From Solibacillus cecembensis (GTDB lineage Bacteria > Bacillota > Bacilli > Bacillales_A > Planococcaceae), in contig NZ_LMBZ01000006.1 in NCBI RefSeq assembly GCF_001439635.1, forward strand, positions 128,376-192,375: a stretch of DNA of 64,000 bases. Reading direction: 5' to 3'. The notes under the pieces are model-generated. The model saw only the letters and a program-made list of their open reading frames with translations. It had not been told where the DNA came from and made no database searches. Each line of letters opens with the position of its first letter. The first letter of the stretch is position 1. Position numbers and translations under genes: made by a program. Of this stretch, positions 34,871-48,303 are shown piece by piece.

Positions 34871-36316
34871 TTAACGTTTATTAATTTCTTCCATTAAAAT
34901 TTGGTTTGTTAATTGTGGATTTGCTTGTCCTTTTGAAGCTTTCATAATTTGGCCTAAAAGTGCTTTAATTGCACGTTCGTTACCACCTAAGAAATCTGCT
35001 ACAGATTTTTCATCCGCATCAAGAACCGTTGTTACGAAACCACGGATTACTTCTGGGTCAGAAATTTGGACTAAGCCTTTTTCTTTTACGATTTTCGCAG
35101 CGTCTCCACCGTTTTCTACTAGCTCAGTGAATACTTTCTTCGCAATCTTAGATGAGATTGTACCGTCAGAAATTAATTTAACCATGCCTGCTAAGTTTTC
35201 TGGTGTTAATGCTGTATTTTTTAAATCTTTTTGCTCTGCATTTAAGTAAGCTGAAACATCGCCCATTAACCAGTTTGCAGAAAGTTTTGCATCTGCTCCA
35301 GTAACAGTCATTGCGTCGAAGAAATCAGAAATCTCTTTGTTCATAACAAGTACTGTCGCGTCATATGCAGTTAAGCCTAACTCTTCTACATAGCGTGCTT
35401 TTCGTGCATCCGGTAATTCTGGAATTGACTGGCGAATGCGCTCAACCCACTCATCTGAAATCGAAAGGTGCACTAAATCTGGCTCTGGGAAGTAACGGTA
35501 ATCATCCGTACCTTCTTTAACACGCATAAGCAATGTTTTACCAGTTTTTTCATCATAACGGCGTGTTTCTTGCTCAATTTCGCCACCTGACATTAATACT
35601 TGAGCTTGACGAATTTCTTCGTGCTCTAAACCTTTACGTACAAAGTTGAATGAGTTTAAGTTTTTAAGCTCAGCTTTTGTACCGAATTGTTCTTGACCGT
35701 ATGGACGTAATGAAACGTTCGCATCACAACGTAAAGAACCTTCCTCCATACGTACGTCAGAAACGCCCGAATATTGGATAATTGATTTTACTTTTTCAAG
35801 ATATGCATACGCTTCGTCCGGTGTACGGATGTCTGGCTCAGATACGATTTCCACAAGTGGCGTTCCTTGACGGTTTAAGTCTACTAAAGAATAGCCATCC
35901 GCGTGAGTTAATTTACCAGCATCTTCTTCCATATGAAGGCGTGTAATACCGATTTTTTTCTTGTAACCTGGTTTGCCGTCTTTTGCTTCAATTTCAATTT
36001 CAACCCAACCATTTTTACCGATTGGTTTATCGAATTGTGAAATTTGGTAAGCTTTCGGATTATCCGGATAGAAGTAGTTTTTACGGTCGAACTTAGTTTC
36101 TTGTTCGATTTCCATGTTTAACGCTAAAGAAGCGCGCATCGCATAGTCTACTACTTGCTTATTTAATACTGGTAAAACACCTGGGTAACCAAGTTCAATT
36201 ACAGAAGTATTTGTGTTTGGTTCTGCACCGAAGTAGTTAGGTGAAGCCGAGAAAATTTTAGAGTTTGTTTTTAACTCAACGTGAATTTCTAAACCGATTA
36301 CTGTTTCAAAGTTCAT
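34871..36316 (-). CDS. gatB: Aspartyl/glutamyl-tRNA amidotransferase subunit B
   Basis: This is the kinase and tRNA-binding subunit of GatCAB, which converts Glu-tRNA(Gln), and Asp-tRNA(Asn) where needed, to the amidated form. The 481-residue protein begins [20 protein letters not shown] and carries the conserved [13 protein letters not shown] and [17 protein letters not shown] segments, with the YqeY-like helical tail at the end ([18 protein letters not shown]). It starts one base after gatA. Confidence 0.97.
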   Translation of the reverse strand: MNFETVIGLEIHVELKTNSKIFSASPNYFGAEPNTNTSVIELGYPGVLPVLNKQVVDYAMRASLALNMEIEQETKFDRKNYFYPDNPKAYQISQFDKPIGKNGWVEIEIEAKDGKPGYKKKIGITRLHMEEDAGKLTHADGYSLVDLNRQGTPLVEIVSEPDIRTPDEAYAYLEKVKSIIQYSGVSDVRMEEGSLRCDANVSLRPYGQEQFGTKAELKNLNSFNFVRKGLEHEEIRQAQVLMSGGEIEQETRRYDEKTGKTLLMRVKEGTDDYRYFPEPDLVHLSISDEWVERIRQSIPELPDARKARYVEELGLTAYDATVLVMNKEISDFFDAMTVTGADAKLSANWLMGDVSAYLNAEQKDLKNTALTPENLAGMVKLISDGTISSKIAKKVFTELVENGGDAAKIVKEKGLVQISDPEVIRGFVTTVLDADEKSVADFLGGNERAIKALLGQIMKASKGQANPQLTNQILMEEINKR

Positions 36317-36317
36317 C

Positions 36318-37781
36318 TTATTTTACCTCCCATAATGCTGGAGTTTGTGTATTGAAGTCTGTTTGTTGCTCATATGCGTAAGCAACACGGTAAATTGTTT
36401 CTTCATCGAAGTGTTTACCGATAATTTGTAAACCTAATGGTAAACCATTTTCAAATCCACATGGGATCGAAATTGCTGGTACACCTGCTAAGTTAATTGG
36501 AATTGTTAAAATATCATTTGCGTACATTGTCATTGGATCTTCAACGTTTGCACCTACTTCAAATGCTGGTGTTGGTGCTGTTGGTCCAATAATTACATCA
36601 TAGTTTTCGAAAACTTTGTCATAATCCGCTTTAATTAGCGTACGTGCTTGTTGTGCTTTTTTGTAATATGCATCATACGTACCTGCTGATAATGAATACG
36701 TACCAAGCATGATACGGCGTTTCACTTCATCACCGAAACCTTCAGCACGTGATTGTTTGTAAAGCTCTAATAAGTTTGTCGCATTTTCTGAACGGTAACC
36801 GTAACGAATACCATCGAAACGAGAAAGGTTAGAAGAAGCTTCTGATGATGACAGAATATAATAAGCTGCTAATGCGTATTTCGAGTGAGGAAGTGAAACC
36901 TCTTCTACTGTTGCACCTTGTGCTTTTAATACTTCTAATGCATCTAATACAGATTTTTTCGCCGCTTCGCCAACGCCTTCACCTAAAAACTCTTTAGGTA
37001 CTGCGATTTTTAAGCCTTTAATGTTGCCATCAAGTGCTGCTGCGTAGTTTGGTACTGGCACATCCGCAGAAGTTGAATCCATTTCATCTACACCTGAGAT
37101 TGCTTCTAGTAATAATGCATTGTCTGTTACGTTACGTGTAATTGGTCCGATTTGGTCTAATGAAGATGCGAATGCAACTAATCCAAAACGAGACACACGA
37201 CCGTATGTAGGTTTCATCCCTACAACACCACAGTAAGCTGCTGGTTGACGGATTGAACCACCTGTATCTGAACCTAATGAGAATGGTACTTCACCGGCTG
37301 CTACTGCTGCTGCAGATGCACCTGAAGATCCACCTGGTACGTGGTTAAGATTCCATGGGTTTTTTGTTGTTTTGTACGCTGAGTTTTCATTTGAAGAACC
37401 CATTGCGAACTCGTCCATGTTTAATTTACCAATTGTTACCATACCCGCATCGCGAAGTTTTTGTACAATCGTTGCATCGTAAATTGGCATAAAGCCTTCT
37501 AAAATTTTAGAAGCACAAGTTGTTTCTAATCCTTCAGTTACGATATTATCTTTAACCCCAATCGGCATACCGAATAGTGGTCCGCGCTCCTCGAAAGGAA
37601 CTTGATCTAACTCTGCTGCACGAGCTGTTGCTTCTTCTTTATTTAAAGCTAAAAATGCTTGAACATCGCCGTCCAACTTTTCCACGCGGGCAAATGCTTC
37701 GCTTGTTAAGTCTGTAATTGTCAGTTCACGCGTTTTTAAAGCTTCTTGTAATTGTGCTGATGTGCGCTCAAATACTGTCAT
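36318..37781 (-). CDS. gatA: Aspartyl/glutamyl-tRNA amidotransferase subunit A
   Basis: This is the amidase subunit that frees ammonia from glutamine. The 487-residue protein has the amidase signature with the Ser-cisSer-Lys triad: Lys in IGVKDNI, and Ser in [14 protein letters not shown] and [16 protein letters not shown]. It is the second gene of gatC-gatA-gatB. Confidence 0.97.
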   Translation of the reverse strand: MTVFERTSAQLQEALKTRELTITDLTSEAFARVEKLDGDVQAFLALNKEEATARAAELDQVPFEERGPLFGMPIGVKDNIVTEGLETTCASKILEGFMPIYDATIVQKLRDAGMVTIGKLNMDEFAMGSSNENSAYKTTKNPWNLNHVPGGSSGASAAAVAAGEVPFSLGSDTGGSIRQPAAYCGVVGMKPTYGRVSRFGLVAFASSLDQIGPITRNVTDNALLLEAISGVDEMDSTSADVPVPNYAAALDGNIKGLKIAVPKEFLGEGVGEAAKKSVLDALEVLKAQGATVEEVSLPHSKYALAAYYILSSSEASSNLSRFDGIRYGYRSENATNLLELYKQSRAEGFGDEVKRRIMLGTYSLSAGTYDAYYKKAQQARTLIKADYDKVFENYDVIIGPTAPTPAFEVGANVEDPMTMYANDILTIPINLAGVPAISIPCGFENGLPLGLQIIGKHFDEETIYRVAYAYEQQTDFNTQTPALWEVK

Positions 37782-37801
37782 GTGACATGTCCCTCCTTAA
37801 A

Positions 37802-38092
37802 TTATTCCATGATTGATGGTACTTTAATTTGACCAGCTTCTTGACTCTTTACATTAAGCATTACTTTTTCAATTGCTAGGCCTTCTTTAGCTACGTCTTC
37901 ACGCATTACGTTTACAAGTGGTAAAACATGTGATGTTGGTTCTACGTTCGTTGTATCTAATTCATTTAGCTGCTCTGCAAAGTCTGTAATTTTGCCAAGT
38001 TGTTCAGCAAATTTCTCTGCATCCTCTTCTGTAATAGCAAGGCGAGCTAAGTGCGCTACGTGTTTTACTTCTTCTTTAGATATTTTTGCCAT
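37802..38092 (-). CDS. gatC: Aspartyl/glutamyl-tRNA amidotransferase subunit C
   Basis: The 96-residue small subunit wraps around GatA and GatB and stabilises them. The sequence is typical: [30 protein letters not shown] and [22 protein letters not shown]. It is the first gene of the operon, 20 bp before gatA, with GGAGGTG as ribosome site. The promoter should lie between 38093 and 38265. Confidence 0.97.
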   Translation of the reverse strand: MAKISKEEVKHVAHLARLAITEEDAEKFAEQLGKITDFAEQLNELDTTNVEPTSHVLPLVNVMREDVAKEGLAIEKVMLNVKSQEAGQIKVPSIME

Positions 38093-38265
38093 TTCTTACA
38101 CCTCCAAATTTCGAATTAACCATGCCAACAATCATACCATTTTTCCCTGTAAAAATCACAATTTTACCGAAAGTTTCACCAACCGACACGAAGTTTTAAA
38201 CACTTTTCGCCAAATTAATGTAATAAAGTGTTAAAGTGTTTTTTTTAGCTTTGAAAATGTAATAA

Positions 38266-38303
38266 AACCAACCGGTTGATCTAATAGAATCAACCGGTTG
38301 GTT
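38266..38303. terminator. Strong hairpin between camS and gatC
   Basis: AACCAACCGGTTGAT pairs perfectly with ATCAACCGGTTGGTT around seven bases; a T run follows on both strands. With repeat R2 it ends the pcrB-pcrA-ligA-camS transcript before gatC. Confidence 0.85.
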
Positions 38304-38334
38304 CAGTTTTTTAGGTTCTTCCAATCAATTACGC

Positions 38335-38517
38335 CTCGGCGTAATTGCGTCCAGATTTTTTTCGGGCTCGCTCGAAAAACTCCCCTAAAAAATCTGCGAC
38401 ATCCGCCGGGGCATTAACTTGATTCAGTTAGGGTTTGAACCTCTACTGAATAGAATTAAATTTTTCAGCAGAATTTTCCTCTTATAGAAATAGGGAAATT
38501 CTGCTGAATCAAGTTAA
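38335..38517. repeat. Structured intergenic repeat, copy R2
   Basis: It has the same layout as R1: the palindrome TCAATTACGCC-TC-GGCGTAATTG, the core ending GCGACATCCGCCGGGG, then ATTAACTTGATTCAG. A hairpin beginning TTCAGCAGAATTTTCC pairs to GGAAATTCTGCTGAA, and AAGTTAA closes it. Its last TTA is the reversed stop codon of camS. Confidence 0.85.
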
Positions 38518-39689
38518 TCATAAATATGAATAAATGGCTCTTTTTCATTCGGTTCTTTTTTGATTAACACTTCTGGACCATTTACTGAAGTAATGCTGAT
38601 TGTAATTAATAAATCCTTCGGCAAATGAGTCAGCATTACTCCTGTCAAATGTTGTGTGAAGCCTGTAATTTCAGCCGTCCCATAAAATTGAATTGGGATT
38701 TCGATATCGAGCTTTTGAATATTTTTATTTTGATAAAAACCGGTTGCAAATACACTTGTGAAGTTCGAGAAATATCTATCCACCTCTTGCTTAAAGGCTA
38801 AGAAGTCCGTATTCATATCACGATACATATTATCAGGTGAGGACATCGGGAATTTCACATATTTCTCCTGTACATCTTCCCACTCTCCTAGAGCCGATTG
38901 ATTTGCATCAACAGAATTATAAGCAAAGTATGTACCGGGAACAATCGAATTACGCTCTTCTTGCTTAAATAGCGCAATAACAATTGGTACATCCGCCAAC
39001 TCAGAACGCGCTCGCAGTCGATTAATCACTTCTTGCGCAATTTTCTTCCCTTCTTTTTCTAGCTCTTTCTCTGGAATCTTTTGCTCAAAAAACTCTCCAT
39101 ACTGCTCTTTTTGATAGTAATACACTGAATTTAATGCCAAGCCTATCGAAATACCAGAAAGCGTTATTTTATTATTCTCTGTTTTGGTTAAGTAATTTTG
39201 TTCCACCAAATGCGATAAGTAAACGGGTGCTTCTGTTGCTTTAATCGTCGCGTCCATCTCTTGCCCTGTTGCTTCATCAATGCTCGATGGATTGAGTCCC
39301 TGATTTTCAGGTCTCTCATTTTTCGTTTGATTTGGACGGGCTAGCCAGTCTTTCAACGTGCTCTCTGACAAATATTGCCCCTCTTGAAAGTAGTAATTTT
39401 CGGTATCAAATTTATTTTGGGAAATACGCATTAAACCTAATTCGGCTTCTTTCATATCATACTTTGTATAAATATTTGAAACGACTAAACCACGGCTCGC
39501 ACTTTCTTTAAATGGAATCAATGTTTTATAGTAACTATCATTGATTTGCTTATTCGGGATAATCGTTGTCTCTACTTCTTCTGCTGAATCAGAATCCTGA
39601 GTGAGCTCTGTTTCTGGTGTAATTTTCGGTGCACACGCAGTAAGAAGTAAAGCAGCAATCATTGCCGGCACCCAGCGGTATCTTTTCAT
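38514..39689 (-). CDS. camS: CamS/YerH-like sex pheromone lipoprotein
   Basis: The 391-residue lipoprotein has a signal ending LLLTAC (Cys19) and the CamS-family body (KQINDSYYKTLIPFKESASRGLVVSNIYTKYD). It corresponds to B. subtilis YerH and to CamS of enterococci and staphylococci, whose signal peptide gives rise to a peptide pheromone there. Here it is the last gene of pcrB-pcrA-ligA-camS, 18 bp after ligA. The function of the mature protein is not established. Confidence 0.92.
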   Translation of the reverse strand: MKRYRWVPAMIAALLLTACAPKITPETELTQDSDSAEEVETTIIPNKQINDSYYKTLIPFKESASRGLVVSNIYTKYDMKEAELGLMRISQNKFDTENYYFQEGQYLSESTLKDWLARPNQTKNERPENQGLNPSSIDEATGQEMDATIKATEAPVYLSHLVEQNYLTKTENNKITLSGISIGLALNSVYYYQKEQYGEFFEQKIPEKELEKEGKKIAQEVINRLRARSELADVPIVIALFKQEERNSIVPGTYFAYNSVDANQSALGEWEDVQEKYVKFPMSSPDNMYRDMNTDFLAFKQEVDRYFSNFTSVFATGFYQNKNIQKLDIEIPIQFYGTAEITGFTQHLTGVMLTHLPKDLLITISITSVNGPEVLIKKEPNEKEPFIHIYD

Positions 39690-39707
39690 AAGAACGCGTC
39701 TCCTTTA

Positions 39708-41717
<2,010 letters not shown>

Positions 41718-43979
41718 CTAAGCTTTTTGAATAGGTGCAAATTTTGCTAATAAGCGTTTAATACCTGTCGGTGCTGGGAAGGCAATATCCAATTCCATGC
41801 CGTCGCCTTCACCTTTCACACTAACGACCATACCAGTCCCCCATTTTCCATGGGCGGCTTTATCTCCAATTTTCCAATCAAACTGACTGCCACCTGTGTT
41901 TGCAAGTCTTGATGTTTGTGAAGCTGGATTTTGAACAGCACCTAATGAACGGTTTGTCGACATACGGTCATAGCGATTCGATGTAAATGGTAGTGATGTA
42001 TCGCGGTAAGAAGCACCACCAGACTTGGAAACTTGCTCAATTACCTCTTCATCAATTTCACGCAAGAAACGTGAGGGAGCATTATAACCAGTACGTCCAA
42101 AAATTGTTCGCGAGCCTGCACATGTTAAGTATAGTCGCTGTTCCGCACGCGTCGCGCCGACATACATCAACCTTCTCTCCTCAGCCATTTCCTCTTCACT
42201 TTCTAATGAACGAGAATGTGGGAAGATGTTTTCCTCCATACCAATAATGAATACAACTGGGAATTCCAGCCCTTTTGCAGCATGCATCGTCATTAAAATA
42301 ATCGTACCTTTTGCTTTCTCTTCTTCATCTAAAGAATCAATATCTGCAACTAATGCCAGATCCGTTAAAAAGGCAACAAGCGATTGATCTTCACTGCGTT
42401 TTTCAAATGCCTGTGTAACCGTTAAAAATTCCTGAATGTTTTCAAGTCTGCTTTCGGCTTCAATTGATTTTTCCGCTTCTAGCATTTTGCGGTAGCCTGA
42501 TTTTTCGATGACTTCTTCCACAAGCTCCGTCACGGACAAATCATTTTGGCGCTCACTCAATGAACGAATCATATTGTAAAATTGCTCAGCTGATGCAGAT
42601 GCCTTCCCTGTTAACCCCATAAAGACGAGCTCACCCATTGCATCAAAAATCGAACGGTCTTGCTCGATTGCATATTGGAGCATCTTATCAAATGACGTCG
42701 CACCGATTGCTCGTTTCGGCTCGTTAATAATGCGTGCGAGTGATAAATCGTCATTATTGTTCGAAATTAAACGTAAATACGCGAGTAAATCTTTAATTTC
42801 TTTACGGTCATAGAATTTTGTTCCACCAACAATTTGATAGTTCATATTTGATTTTACAAGGACGTCCTCGATTACACGTGACTGCGCATTTGTACGGTAA
42901 AGTATGGCGAAATCATTAAGCTTATAGTCGTCATCCTTCATCAACTTTTGAATCGTTCGAACGACATACTGTGCTTCATCTTGCTCATTACCAGCTTTGT
43001 AAAGTTGTATTTTTTCGCCCTCGGTATTGTCTGTACGCAATACTTTTTTATAGCGATTTTTATTCTTTTCAATGACGCTATTTGCTGCCTGTAATATGCG
43101 TTTTGTTGAGCGATAATTTTGCTCTAACATAATGACTTTGGCATCTTTATAATCCTTTTCAAACGATAAAATATTCGTAATATCCGCGCCACGCCAACGA
43201 TAAATGGACTGATCCGAATCCCCAACAACACAAATATTACGGAATTTCTTCGCGAGCATTTGAACTAGTAAATATTGGGTTTTATTTGTATCCTGATACT
43301 CATCCACGTGAATATATTGGAATTTATTTTGATAAAATTCAAGCACATCTGGTGCCTGCTCAAATAAACGAATTGTCAGCATGATTAAATCATCAAAATC
43401 GAGACTTTGATTTTGATGCAAACGCTTTTGATATCCCCTGTAAACCTGCGCTACAATCTTTTCAAATGGATTATGAGGATTTTGATTCGCTTCGAATTCC
43501 GAAACCGTAATACATTCGTTTTTCGCTGAACTAATCGTATTCAAAATTGCACGTGGATCGTATTGTTTCGGGTCAATATTATCCTGCTTTAAAATATTTT
43601 TGATAACCGTCAACTGGTCCGAACTATCTAAAATAGAAAAGCTCTTCGTATAACCAATACGATCAATATTGCGACGTAAAATTCGCACGCACATCGAGTG
43701 GAATGTCGATACCCACATGCCATCTGTTGTGCCATTGCCCAAGATGCCATCAATTCGGTCACGCATTTCACGTGCCGCTTTATTTGTAAATGTAATCGCT
43801 AAAATTTTCGAAGGATATACTTGCCGCTCAACAACTAAATAGGCAATGCGATGCGTTAACACACGGGTCTTTCCTGAACCTGCACCTGCCATTATTAGTA
43901 GCGGTCCTTCTGTTGCTTTTACTGCTTCTGCCTGCTGTGGATTCATGCCTGTTACTAAACTGTTTGCAATATGATCCAT
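41718..43979 (-). CDS. pcrA: ATP-dependent DNA helicase PcrA
   Basis: The 753-residue 3'-5' helicase of the UvrD superfamily 1 works in repair and plasmid replication, and at stalled RNA polymerase. Visible motifs are Walker [19 protein letters not shown] (motif II), [14 protein letters not shown] (motif III), and EQNYRST (motif IV), with the C-terminal Tudor-like RNA-polymerase-binding domain ([20 protein letters not shown]). It is the second gene of the pcrB operon. Confidence 0.98.
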   Translation of the reverse strand: MDHIANSLVTGMNPQQAEAVKATEGPLLIMAGAGSGKTRVLTHRIAYLVVERQVYPSKILAITFTNKAAREMRDRIDGILGNGTTDGMWVSTFHSMCVRILRRNIDRIGYTKSFSILDSSDQLTVIKNILKQDNIDPKQYDPRAILNTISSAKNECITVSEFEANQNPHNPFEKIVAQVYRGYQKRLHQNQSLDFDDLIMLTIRLFEQAPDVLEFYQNKFQYIHVDEYQDTNKTQYLLVQMLAKKFRNICVVGDSDQSIYRWRGADITNILSFEKDYKDAKVIMLEQNYRSTKRILQAANSVIEKNKNRYKKVLRTDNTEGEKIQLYKAGNEQDEAQYVVRTIQKLMKDDDYKLNDFAILYRTNAQSRVIEDVLVKSNMNYQIVGGTKFYDRKEIKDLLAYLRLISNNNDDLSLARIINEPKRAIGATSFDKMLQYAIEQDRSIFDAMGELVFMGLTGKASASAEQFYNMIRSLSERQNDLSVTELVEEVIEKSGYRKMLEAEKSIEAESRLENIQEFLTVTQAFEKRSEDQSLVAFLTDLALVADIDSLDEEEKAKGTIILMTMHAAKGLEFPVVFIIGMEENIFPHSRSLESEEEMAEERRLMYVGATRAEQRLYLTCAGSRTIFGRTGYNAPSRFLREIDEEVIEQVSKSGGASYRDTSLPFTSNRYDRMSTNRSLGAVQNPASQTSRLANTGGSQFDWKIGDKAAHGKWGTGMVVSVKGEGDGMELDIAFPAPTGIKRLLAKFAPIQKA

Positions 43980-44022
43980 ACTACACCATCCAATCCAAAA
44001 GAACGTTTGTTCCTATTGTATA

Positions 44023-44715
44023 TCATTTCACTACTTTTTTCACTGCTTGTACTGTTTTTAACGCTGTTTTTAAATCATCGTATACAATATTACCGACAAT
44101 GACTGTATCTGCAAAGGCTGCCATTTCTTTCGCCTGCTCAGGTGAAGTAATGCCGCCACCATAAAAAAGCTTCGTCTCATTTAATACTTCACCAACCGCG
44201 CTTACCACTTCAGTATCGCCATAAGTTCCGCTATATTCTAAATAAAAAATTGGCAGTTTAAACAAATTCTCCGCCATGCGCGCATAGGCCACAACATCTT
44301 CCACCGTTAAATCTGTTTTTGCATTTGTCAGTTGTGCAACTTTACAATCCGGATTTAGCACAACATACCCTTCTGCAACAAGCTCTTCCCAAATTAAAAT
44401 ATCACCGTATTCCTTAATGGCTTCATGATGTAAATCTTTTACCCATCGTGTTTCCGTACTATTTAATACAGACGGAATAAAGTAATAATCATAGCCTGGT
44501 GTAACACTTTCCAAATTTGAAATTTCTAATGCAACCGGCACTGAAAAACGACGCACACGAACTAAAAGGTCTAATACCCCATCTAATGTGACATCATCCG
44601 TGCCCCCAACTAAAATAACATCCGTTCCTGATTCACAAATTTGCTCCAGTGCTTCATCAGAAATTTCCTTAGCAGGGTCTAATTTAAATACATGTCGCCA
44701 ATTTAAATATTCCAT
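44023..44715 (-). CDS. pcrB: Heptaprenylglyceryl phosphate synthase
   Basis: The 230-residue TIM-barrel prenyltransferase joins glycerol-1-phosphate to heptaprenyl diphosphate. The sequence follows B. subtilis PcrB closely ([57 protein letters not shown]). The start at 44715 ([10 protein letters not shown]) has AGGTGG eight bases upstream; the frame open to 44754 adds 13 residues not expected in the family. It is the first gene of pcrB-pcrA-ligA-camS, with repeat R3 directly upstream. Confidence 0.93.
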   Translation of the reverse strand: MEYLNWRHVFKLDPAKEISDEALEQICESGTDVILVGGTDDVTLDGVLDLLVRVRRFSVPVALEISNLESVTPGYDYYFIPSVLNSTETRWVKDLHHEAIKEYGDILIWEELVAEGYVVLNPDCKVAQLTNAKTDLTVEDVVAYARMAENLFKLPIFYLEYSGTYGDTEVVSAVGEVLNETKLFYGGGITSPEQAKEMAAFADTVIVGNIVYDDLKTALKTVQAVKKVVK

Positions 44716-44750
44716 TTTTATATCCACCTGTTCATTCATAGTTTTATGGA

Positions 44751-45004
44751 TCAATTACGCCTCGGCGTAATTGCGTCCAGATTTTTTTTCGAGCTCGCTC
44801 GAAAACTCCCCTAAAAATCTGTGACATCCGCCGGGGCTTGGGCCAACACGATGTTGGTCACTCAGGCGTTGCCGCATGACGCGGCGCACTTAGGCTGAGT
44901 TCCTCTATTTCAGCCGGGGTTAGAACCCCTCCTGAATAGAATTGTATATTTGGCATTCATCCTCCACTTTATAGAAGTAGGAGAATTCTGCTGAATCTAG
45001 TTAT
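44751..45004. repeat. Structured intergenic repeat, copy R3 (longest, with GC-rich insert)
   Basis: The left palindrome and core are as in R1. After the CCGGGGC it carries an extra segment of about 60 bases that is much richer in GC. This segment has two hairpins, CCAACA-CGA-TGTTGG and GCCGC-ATGAC-GCGGC, absent from the other copies. The right part has the hairpin CATTCATCCTCC... and ends GCTGAATCTAGTTA. It lies in the leader region between yerC and pcrB. Confidence 0.85.
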
Positions 45005-45040
45005 CCCATCTACAAGTATAGCGAAGTTTCTAGAAATATT

Positions 45041-45075
45041 AAAAGACTGAGCAAATAAAATGCCCAGTCTTTTTA
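45041..45075 (-). terminator. Intrinsic terminator after yerC
   Basis: AAAAGACTG-AGC pairs with GCC-CAGTCTTTTT around an A/T-rich loop. It lies about 30 bp after the yerC stop. Confidence 0.8.
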
Positions 45076-45103
45076 CACACTTTAATTTAAGCTCCATTCA
45101 ACC

Positions 45104-45418
45104 TTACTTTGGTTCAAATGGTTTCTCATCAGGATACAAGCGTCCTAGCATTTCATCATACGTATCGTTTCCGTAATCAAAGCAGCGGCGAACACGTGAA
45201 ATCGTTGCTGTTGAAGCACCCGTTTCTTTTTTGATCGTCTCATACGTTTTCTTTAAACGTAGTAAATGCGCCACCTCAAAACGTTGTGCTAATGATTGGA
45301 TTTCACTAATTGTGCATAAATCATCAAAAAACTTATAGCATTCTTCAATATCCTTTAATTCAAGGACCGCTTTAAATAACTGCTCGGTTTGATGACCACG
45401 AATCTTTTCGATTTGCAT
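45104..45418 (-). CDS. yerC: TrpR-like DNA-binding protein YerC
   Basis: The 104-residue protein of the YerC/YecD group contains a TrpR-like helix-turn-helix (DLCTISEIQSLAQRFEVAHLL... GASTATISRVRRCFDYG). The start is the ATG at 45418 (MQIEKIRGHQ), behind GGGGGAA; an open frame to 45499 overlaps the end of yerB and lacks a ribosome site. It follows yerB by 20 bp. It is probably a repressor; the targets are unknown. Confidence 0.9.
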   Translation of the reverse strand: MQIEKIRGHQTEQLFKAVLELKDIEECYKFFDDLCTISEIQSLAQRFEVAHLLRLKKTYETIKKETGASTATISRVRRCFDYGNDTYDEMLGRLYPDEKPFEPK

Positions 45419-45438
45419 AAAATTCCCCCATTCCTCTC

Positions 45439-46491
45439 TTATTGTGCATATGTAACAGATGACGCAAGTCCTGGAGACGTCGGTACAAAATGAACCCATG
45501 TTTGCCCTGGCACTAGCTTCACTTCAGATCCATCTTCTTCAATGGCGATTAAAAAACTCTCTGCATTTTTCCATTTTACTTCACGCATCATCCCACCCTG
45601 GAAAACATATGCGTTGCCCCCACCTTTAATATTGATCGCGCGTCTACCTTCGTTATCAATAATTTGATGTGGCATCTCAAAAAATAAAACGTTCGCTAAT
45701 TCGATTGGCTGCTGTGTTACATAATCTACTGTTTGGACATTTGCAGAAAATCTAGCATAGCGATTTGTTTCTGAATCAAATACATACTGGCTATTAAATT
45801 TCCCGTTCGTACTGTAGTTTATCGCTACCTCACTAGCCTGTGTTCCTATTTTAACACTATCTTCGCCTTCATAAAAAGGATAAGATACTTTTTTCTGATA
45901 AAGTAGTGAAGCGCCTATCTTTTCTGCGCCTGCAACTACATTTTCACCTGAAATATAAGAATTATGTGGTGCTCTTCGCTCAGAGGAACGATTGAAATAA
46001 ATGCCATCATATTGCATCCCATTAATCCCCTCAACCACTCTCTTATCTAGCATCGATTTGGCCTCTGGACTATAGCCATGCGCTAAATAAAATGCATCTA
46101 AACCTTTCGCAATATCGATAAAGTAAGAACGCGCACTTCGAATTGGGCCAATGGATTCTGGAATTTGCGACTGATACAACGCTAAAAATCTCGTCACATC
46201 ACCTTCAGCAAGCATTTCATAAACGACATCAGCCTGCGCTAAACCCGATTGCGGACGTGCTAATGGATGATTATTAATCGTCGCAATAATCGGACGTTGC
46301 GTTATTTCCTCGGCAATAGGCTCACCTGTAAACGGTGCAACAAATGGCAATGCCTCTTCCTCTTCCGCATCTGCAACTAATACCTCTTCTTGTTCTTCAA
46401 TTTCTGGTTGCTCCACCTGTTCTTTATCTGAACAACCTGCAATAACTGCTGTACTTAAAATCGCTGCAATAAAAAAGCCGCGCTTCCTCAT
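45439..46491 (-). CDS. yerB: DUF3048 lipoprotein YerB
   Basis: The 350-residue lipoprotein has the lipobox VIAGC (Cys20), an acidic linker (about 22-50), and the DUF3048 body with RPIIATINNHPLARPQSGLAQADVVYEMLAEGDVTRFLALY and PESIGPIRSARSYFIDIA. This is conserved beside yerA and yerC in Bacillus. It is exported and anchored on the outer membrane face. The function is unknown. Confidence 0.92.
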   Translation of the reverse strand: MRKRGFFIAAILSTAVIAGCSDKEQVEQPEIEEQEEVLVADAEEEEALPFVAPFTGEPIAEEITQRPIIATINNHPLARPQSGLAQADVVYEMLAEGDVTRFLALYQSQIPESIGPIRSARSYFIDIAKGLDAFYLAHGYSPEAKSMLDKRVVEGINGMQYDGIYFNRSSERRAPHNSYISGENVVAGAEKIGASLLYQKKVSYPFYEGEDSVKIGTQASEVAINYSTNGKFNSQYVFDSETNRYARFSANVQTVDYVTQQPIELANVLFFEMPHQIIDNEGRRAINIKGGGNAYVFQGGMMREVKWKNAESFLIAIEEDGSEVKLVPGQTWVHFVPTSPGLASSVTYAQ

Positions 46492-46512
46492 TTTATTCTC
46501 CCCCTATTTGAA

Positions 46513-46579
46513 TCAATTACACCTCGGCATATTATCCCCCCTTATAGATGAGGGAGGATATTATGCTGAAATAAGTTAA
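46513..46579. repeat. Internally deleted structured repeat, copy R5
   Basis: Only the left end (TCAATTACACCTCGGC), a hairpin (CATATTATCCCCCC.../GGGAGGATATTATG) and the right end (GCTGAAATAAGTTAA) remain. The central core is missing. The last TTA is the reversed stop codon of yerA. Confidence 0.65.
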
Positions 46580-48303
46580 CGCATAACGGACGGTAGCATA
46601 ACCGTATTTTTCATGACATCGAAAATTCCTCTTGGTGTAATACGGATATAAGGTAAATGCGTTGATTGTAAAAATAATAATGTATAAATGGCATCCGTAT
46701 AGTGATAACCACGTTCCTTTAAAGCCGCTTTTAAATCGAGTTCTAATTGAATAACTTCTTCCACTGTTCCATCAAAAAATGAGCCCGAATAAGCTAACGG
46801 TAAAGACGTGACAATTTGTCTATCCTCCACTAATACAATGCCACCATTCATTTTCTTTAACTCCTGAAAAGCACACTTCATATCCTCCATACTTTTTCCA
46901 ATTAAAATAATATCGCCTGTATTTGAATAGGAAGAAGCAAAGCCCTTTACGTGTGTTGCAAAACCTTTCAGCATTGTATTAATGCGCCATGCCCCATTAC
47001 GATCGACCAACATTAAATAGCTTTCATCATGGTCAGTTGATAATATCTGTTGTCCTTGCGTCGTGATGCTATATGGTTTTGTGATGACGTCATTTACCAT
47101 CTCAATTCCGATTGGCATTGAAAATTGGAAATCTGCGTCCGTTAAATCAAAGTCAATCGTCAATTTCTCTAAAGCCGATAAGTCCACTGCTGGGAATGCT
47201 TGTAGATCTACATTGTCACGCTTCAACCAAACCCCTTTTGAAAGAACCGCTTCAGGAGTTGGTGAATTTTCATCTGATAATATATTAATATTTGCATAAC
47301 GCCCCGTTGCAATAATTCCATGTAAATTAGACATATCATAATAGCGCGCAACATTGTAAGATGCCATATTATACGCGTCAATTGGGCTCACTCCTGCTTC
47401 AAGTGCAGCACGAATACATTTATCAATAACACCATCTTGATGGAAGCTCGGCGTTGAACCGTCTGTCGTCATCATTAAGTGGTCAAAAATCGGGTAACCG
47501 CGCTCGACAACGCCCTTTAAAAGCTGTGGTAAATCAGGACGAATTGAAGAATAACGCAATGTCACCGCATAACCATGTAAAATACGTGCCTCTACATCTT
47601 CAATTGTCATTGCCTCATGGTCTCCATCAACGCCAAATAAACGCATTTTCGCCAATGTTTTATCCGATGCTCCTGGGAAATGCCCTTCAACTTTCTTCCC
47701 TTTATGATTCGCTGCTTGAATCCAATACAGCATTTGATCATCACCGCGTGTTAAACGTGGCCAGCCCGTCAATTCACCGCCTAAAACTACTTCTGGACGC
47801 TCCAACCATTCACATACCGAGGCATTCGAATAGAGTTCCCCTTCATTCTCAAGCTCTGTTTGCGAATCAAATCTTGCCCACCAATAAAATGAATATGGCA
47901 ATTGACTTAGGTTATCCATCAAAGAAAACGCTTTCTTATTATCTAGTAAAGAAACAAGCGTCATATTATCTGAAATAAATGTCGTTGTACCCGATTGTGC
48001 ACAAAACTGCGCAAAGCTATATGGATTATACAGTTGGAACGGATGCACATGCGGCTCAATATAACCAGGTACAACCGTTTTACCTGTCATATCAATGATA
48101 TCTGTCCCATCTAAATTGGTCGGCATTTCCTTTCCAACATACACAATGCGATCACCGGAAATCCAAATATTCCCTGTCAACCATTGCTTAAATATGCTGT
48201 GCAAGTATTTTGCATTTTGCAGCACGATATTAGGAGCTACTTTCCCATCAATAATACTCACTTGTTCACGAATATCCTTAATTCTCCATTTGACTTCAGA
48301 CAC
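46576..48303 (-). CDS. yerA: Adenine deaminase-like amidohydrolase YerA
   Basis: The 575-residue member of the adenine deaminase group of amidohydrolases shows the metal-binding segment VVPGYIEPHVHPF, the family motif GHFPGASDKTLAKMRLFGVDGDHEAM, and the C-terminal adenine-deaminase domain. The start is GTG at 48303 behind GAGAGGAG. Position before yerB and yerC matches B. subtilis yerA. It may deaminate adenine or a related base; activity on adenine is not proven for YerA itself. It stands next to the purine operon. Confidence 0.9.
   Translation of the reverse strand: MSEVKWRIKDIREQVSIIDGKVAPNIVLQNAKYLHSIFKQWLTGNIWISGDRIVYVGKEMPTNLDGTDIIDMTGKTVVPGYIEPHVHPFQLYNPYSFAQFCAQSGTTTFISDNMTLVSLLDNKKAFSLMDNLSQLPYSFYWWARFDSQTELENEGELYSNASVCEWLERPEVVLGGELTGWPRLTRGDDQMLYWIQAANHKGKKVEGHFPGASDKTLAKMRLFGVDGDHEAMTIEDVEARILHGYAVTLRYSSIRPDLPQLLKGVVERGYPIFDHLMMTTDGSTPSFHQDGVIDKCIRAALEAGVSPIDAYNMASYNVARYYDMSNLHGIIATGRYANINILSDENSPTPEAVLSKGVWLKRDNVDLQAFPAVDLSALEKLTIDFDLTDADFQFSMPIGIEMVNDVITKPYSITTQGQQILSTDHDESYLMLVDRNGAWRINTMLKGFATHVKGFASSYSNTGDIILIGKSMEDMKCAFQELKKMNGGIVLVEDRQIVTSLPLAYSGSFFDGTVEEVIQLELDLKAALKERGYHYTDAIYTLLFLQSTHLPYIRITPRGIFDVMKNTVMLPSVMR

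Noticed and set aside
47454..47978. Long plus-strand frame opposite yerA (174 codons)
   Set aside because: It lies wholly inside yerA on the other strand, has no ribosome site, and is rich in His and Leu as expected for a shadow of the real gene.
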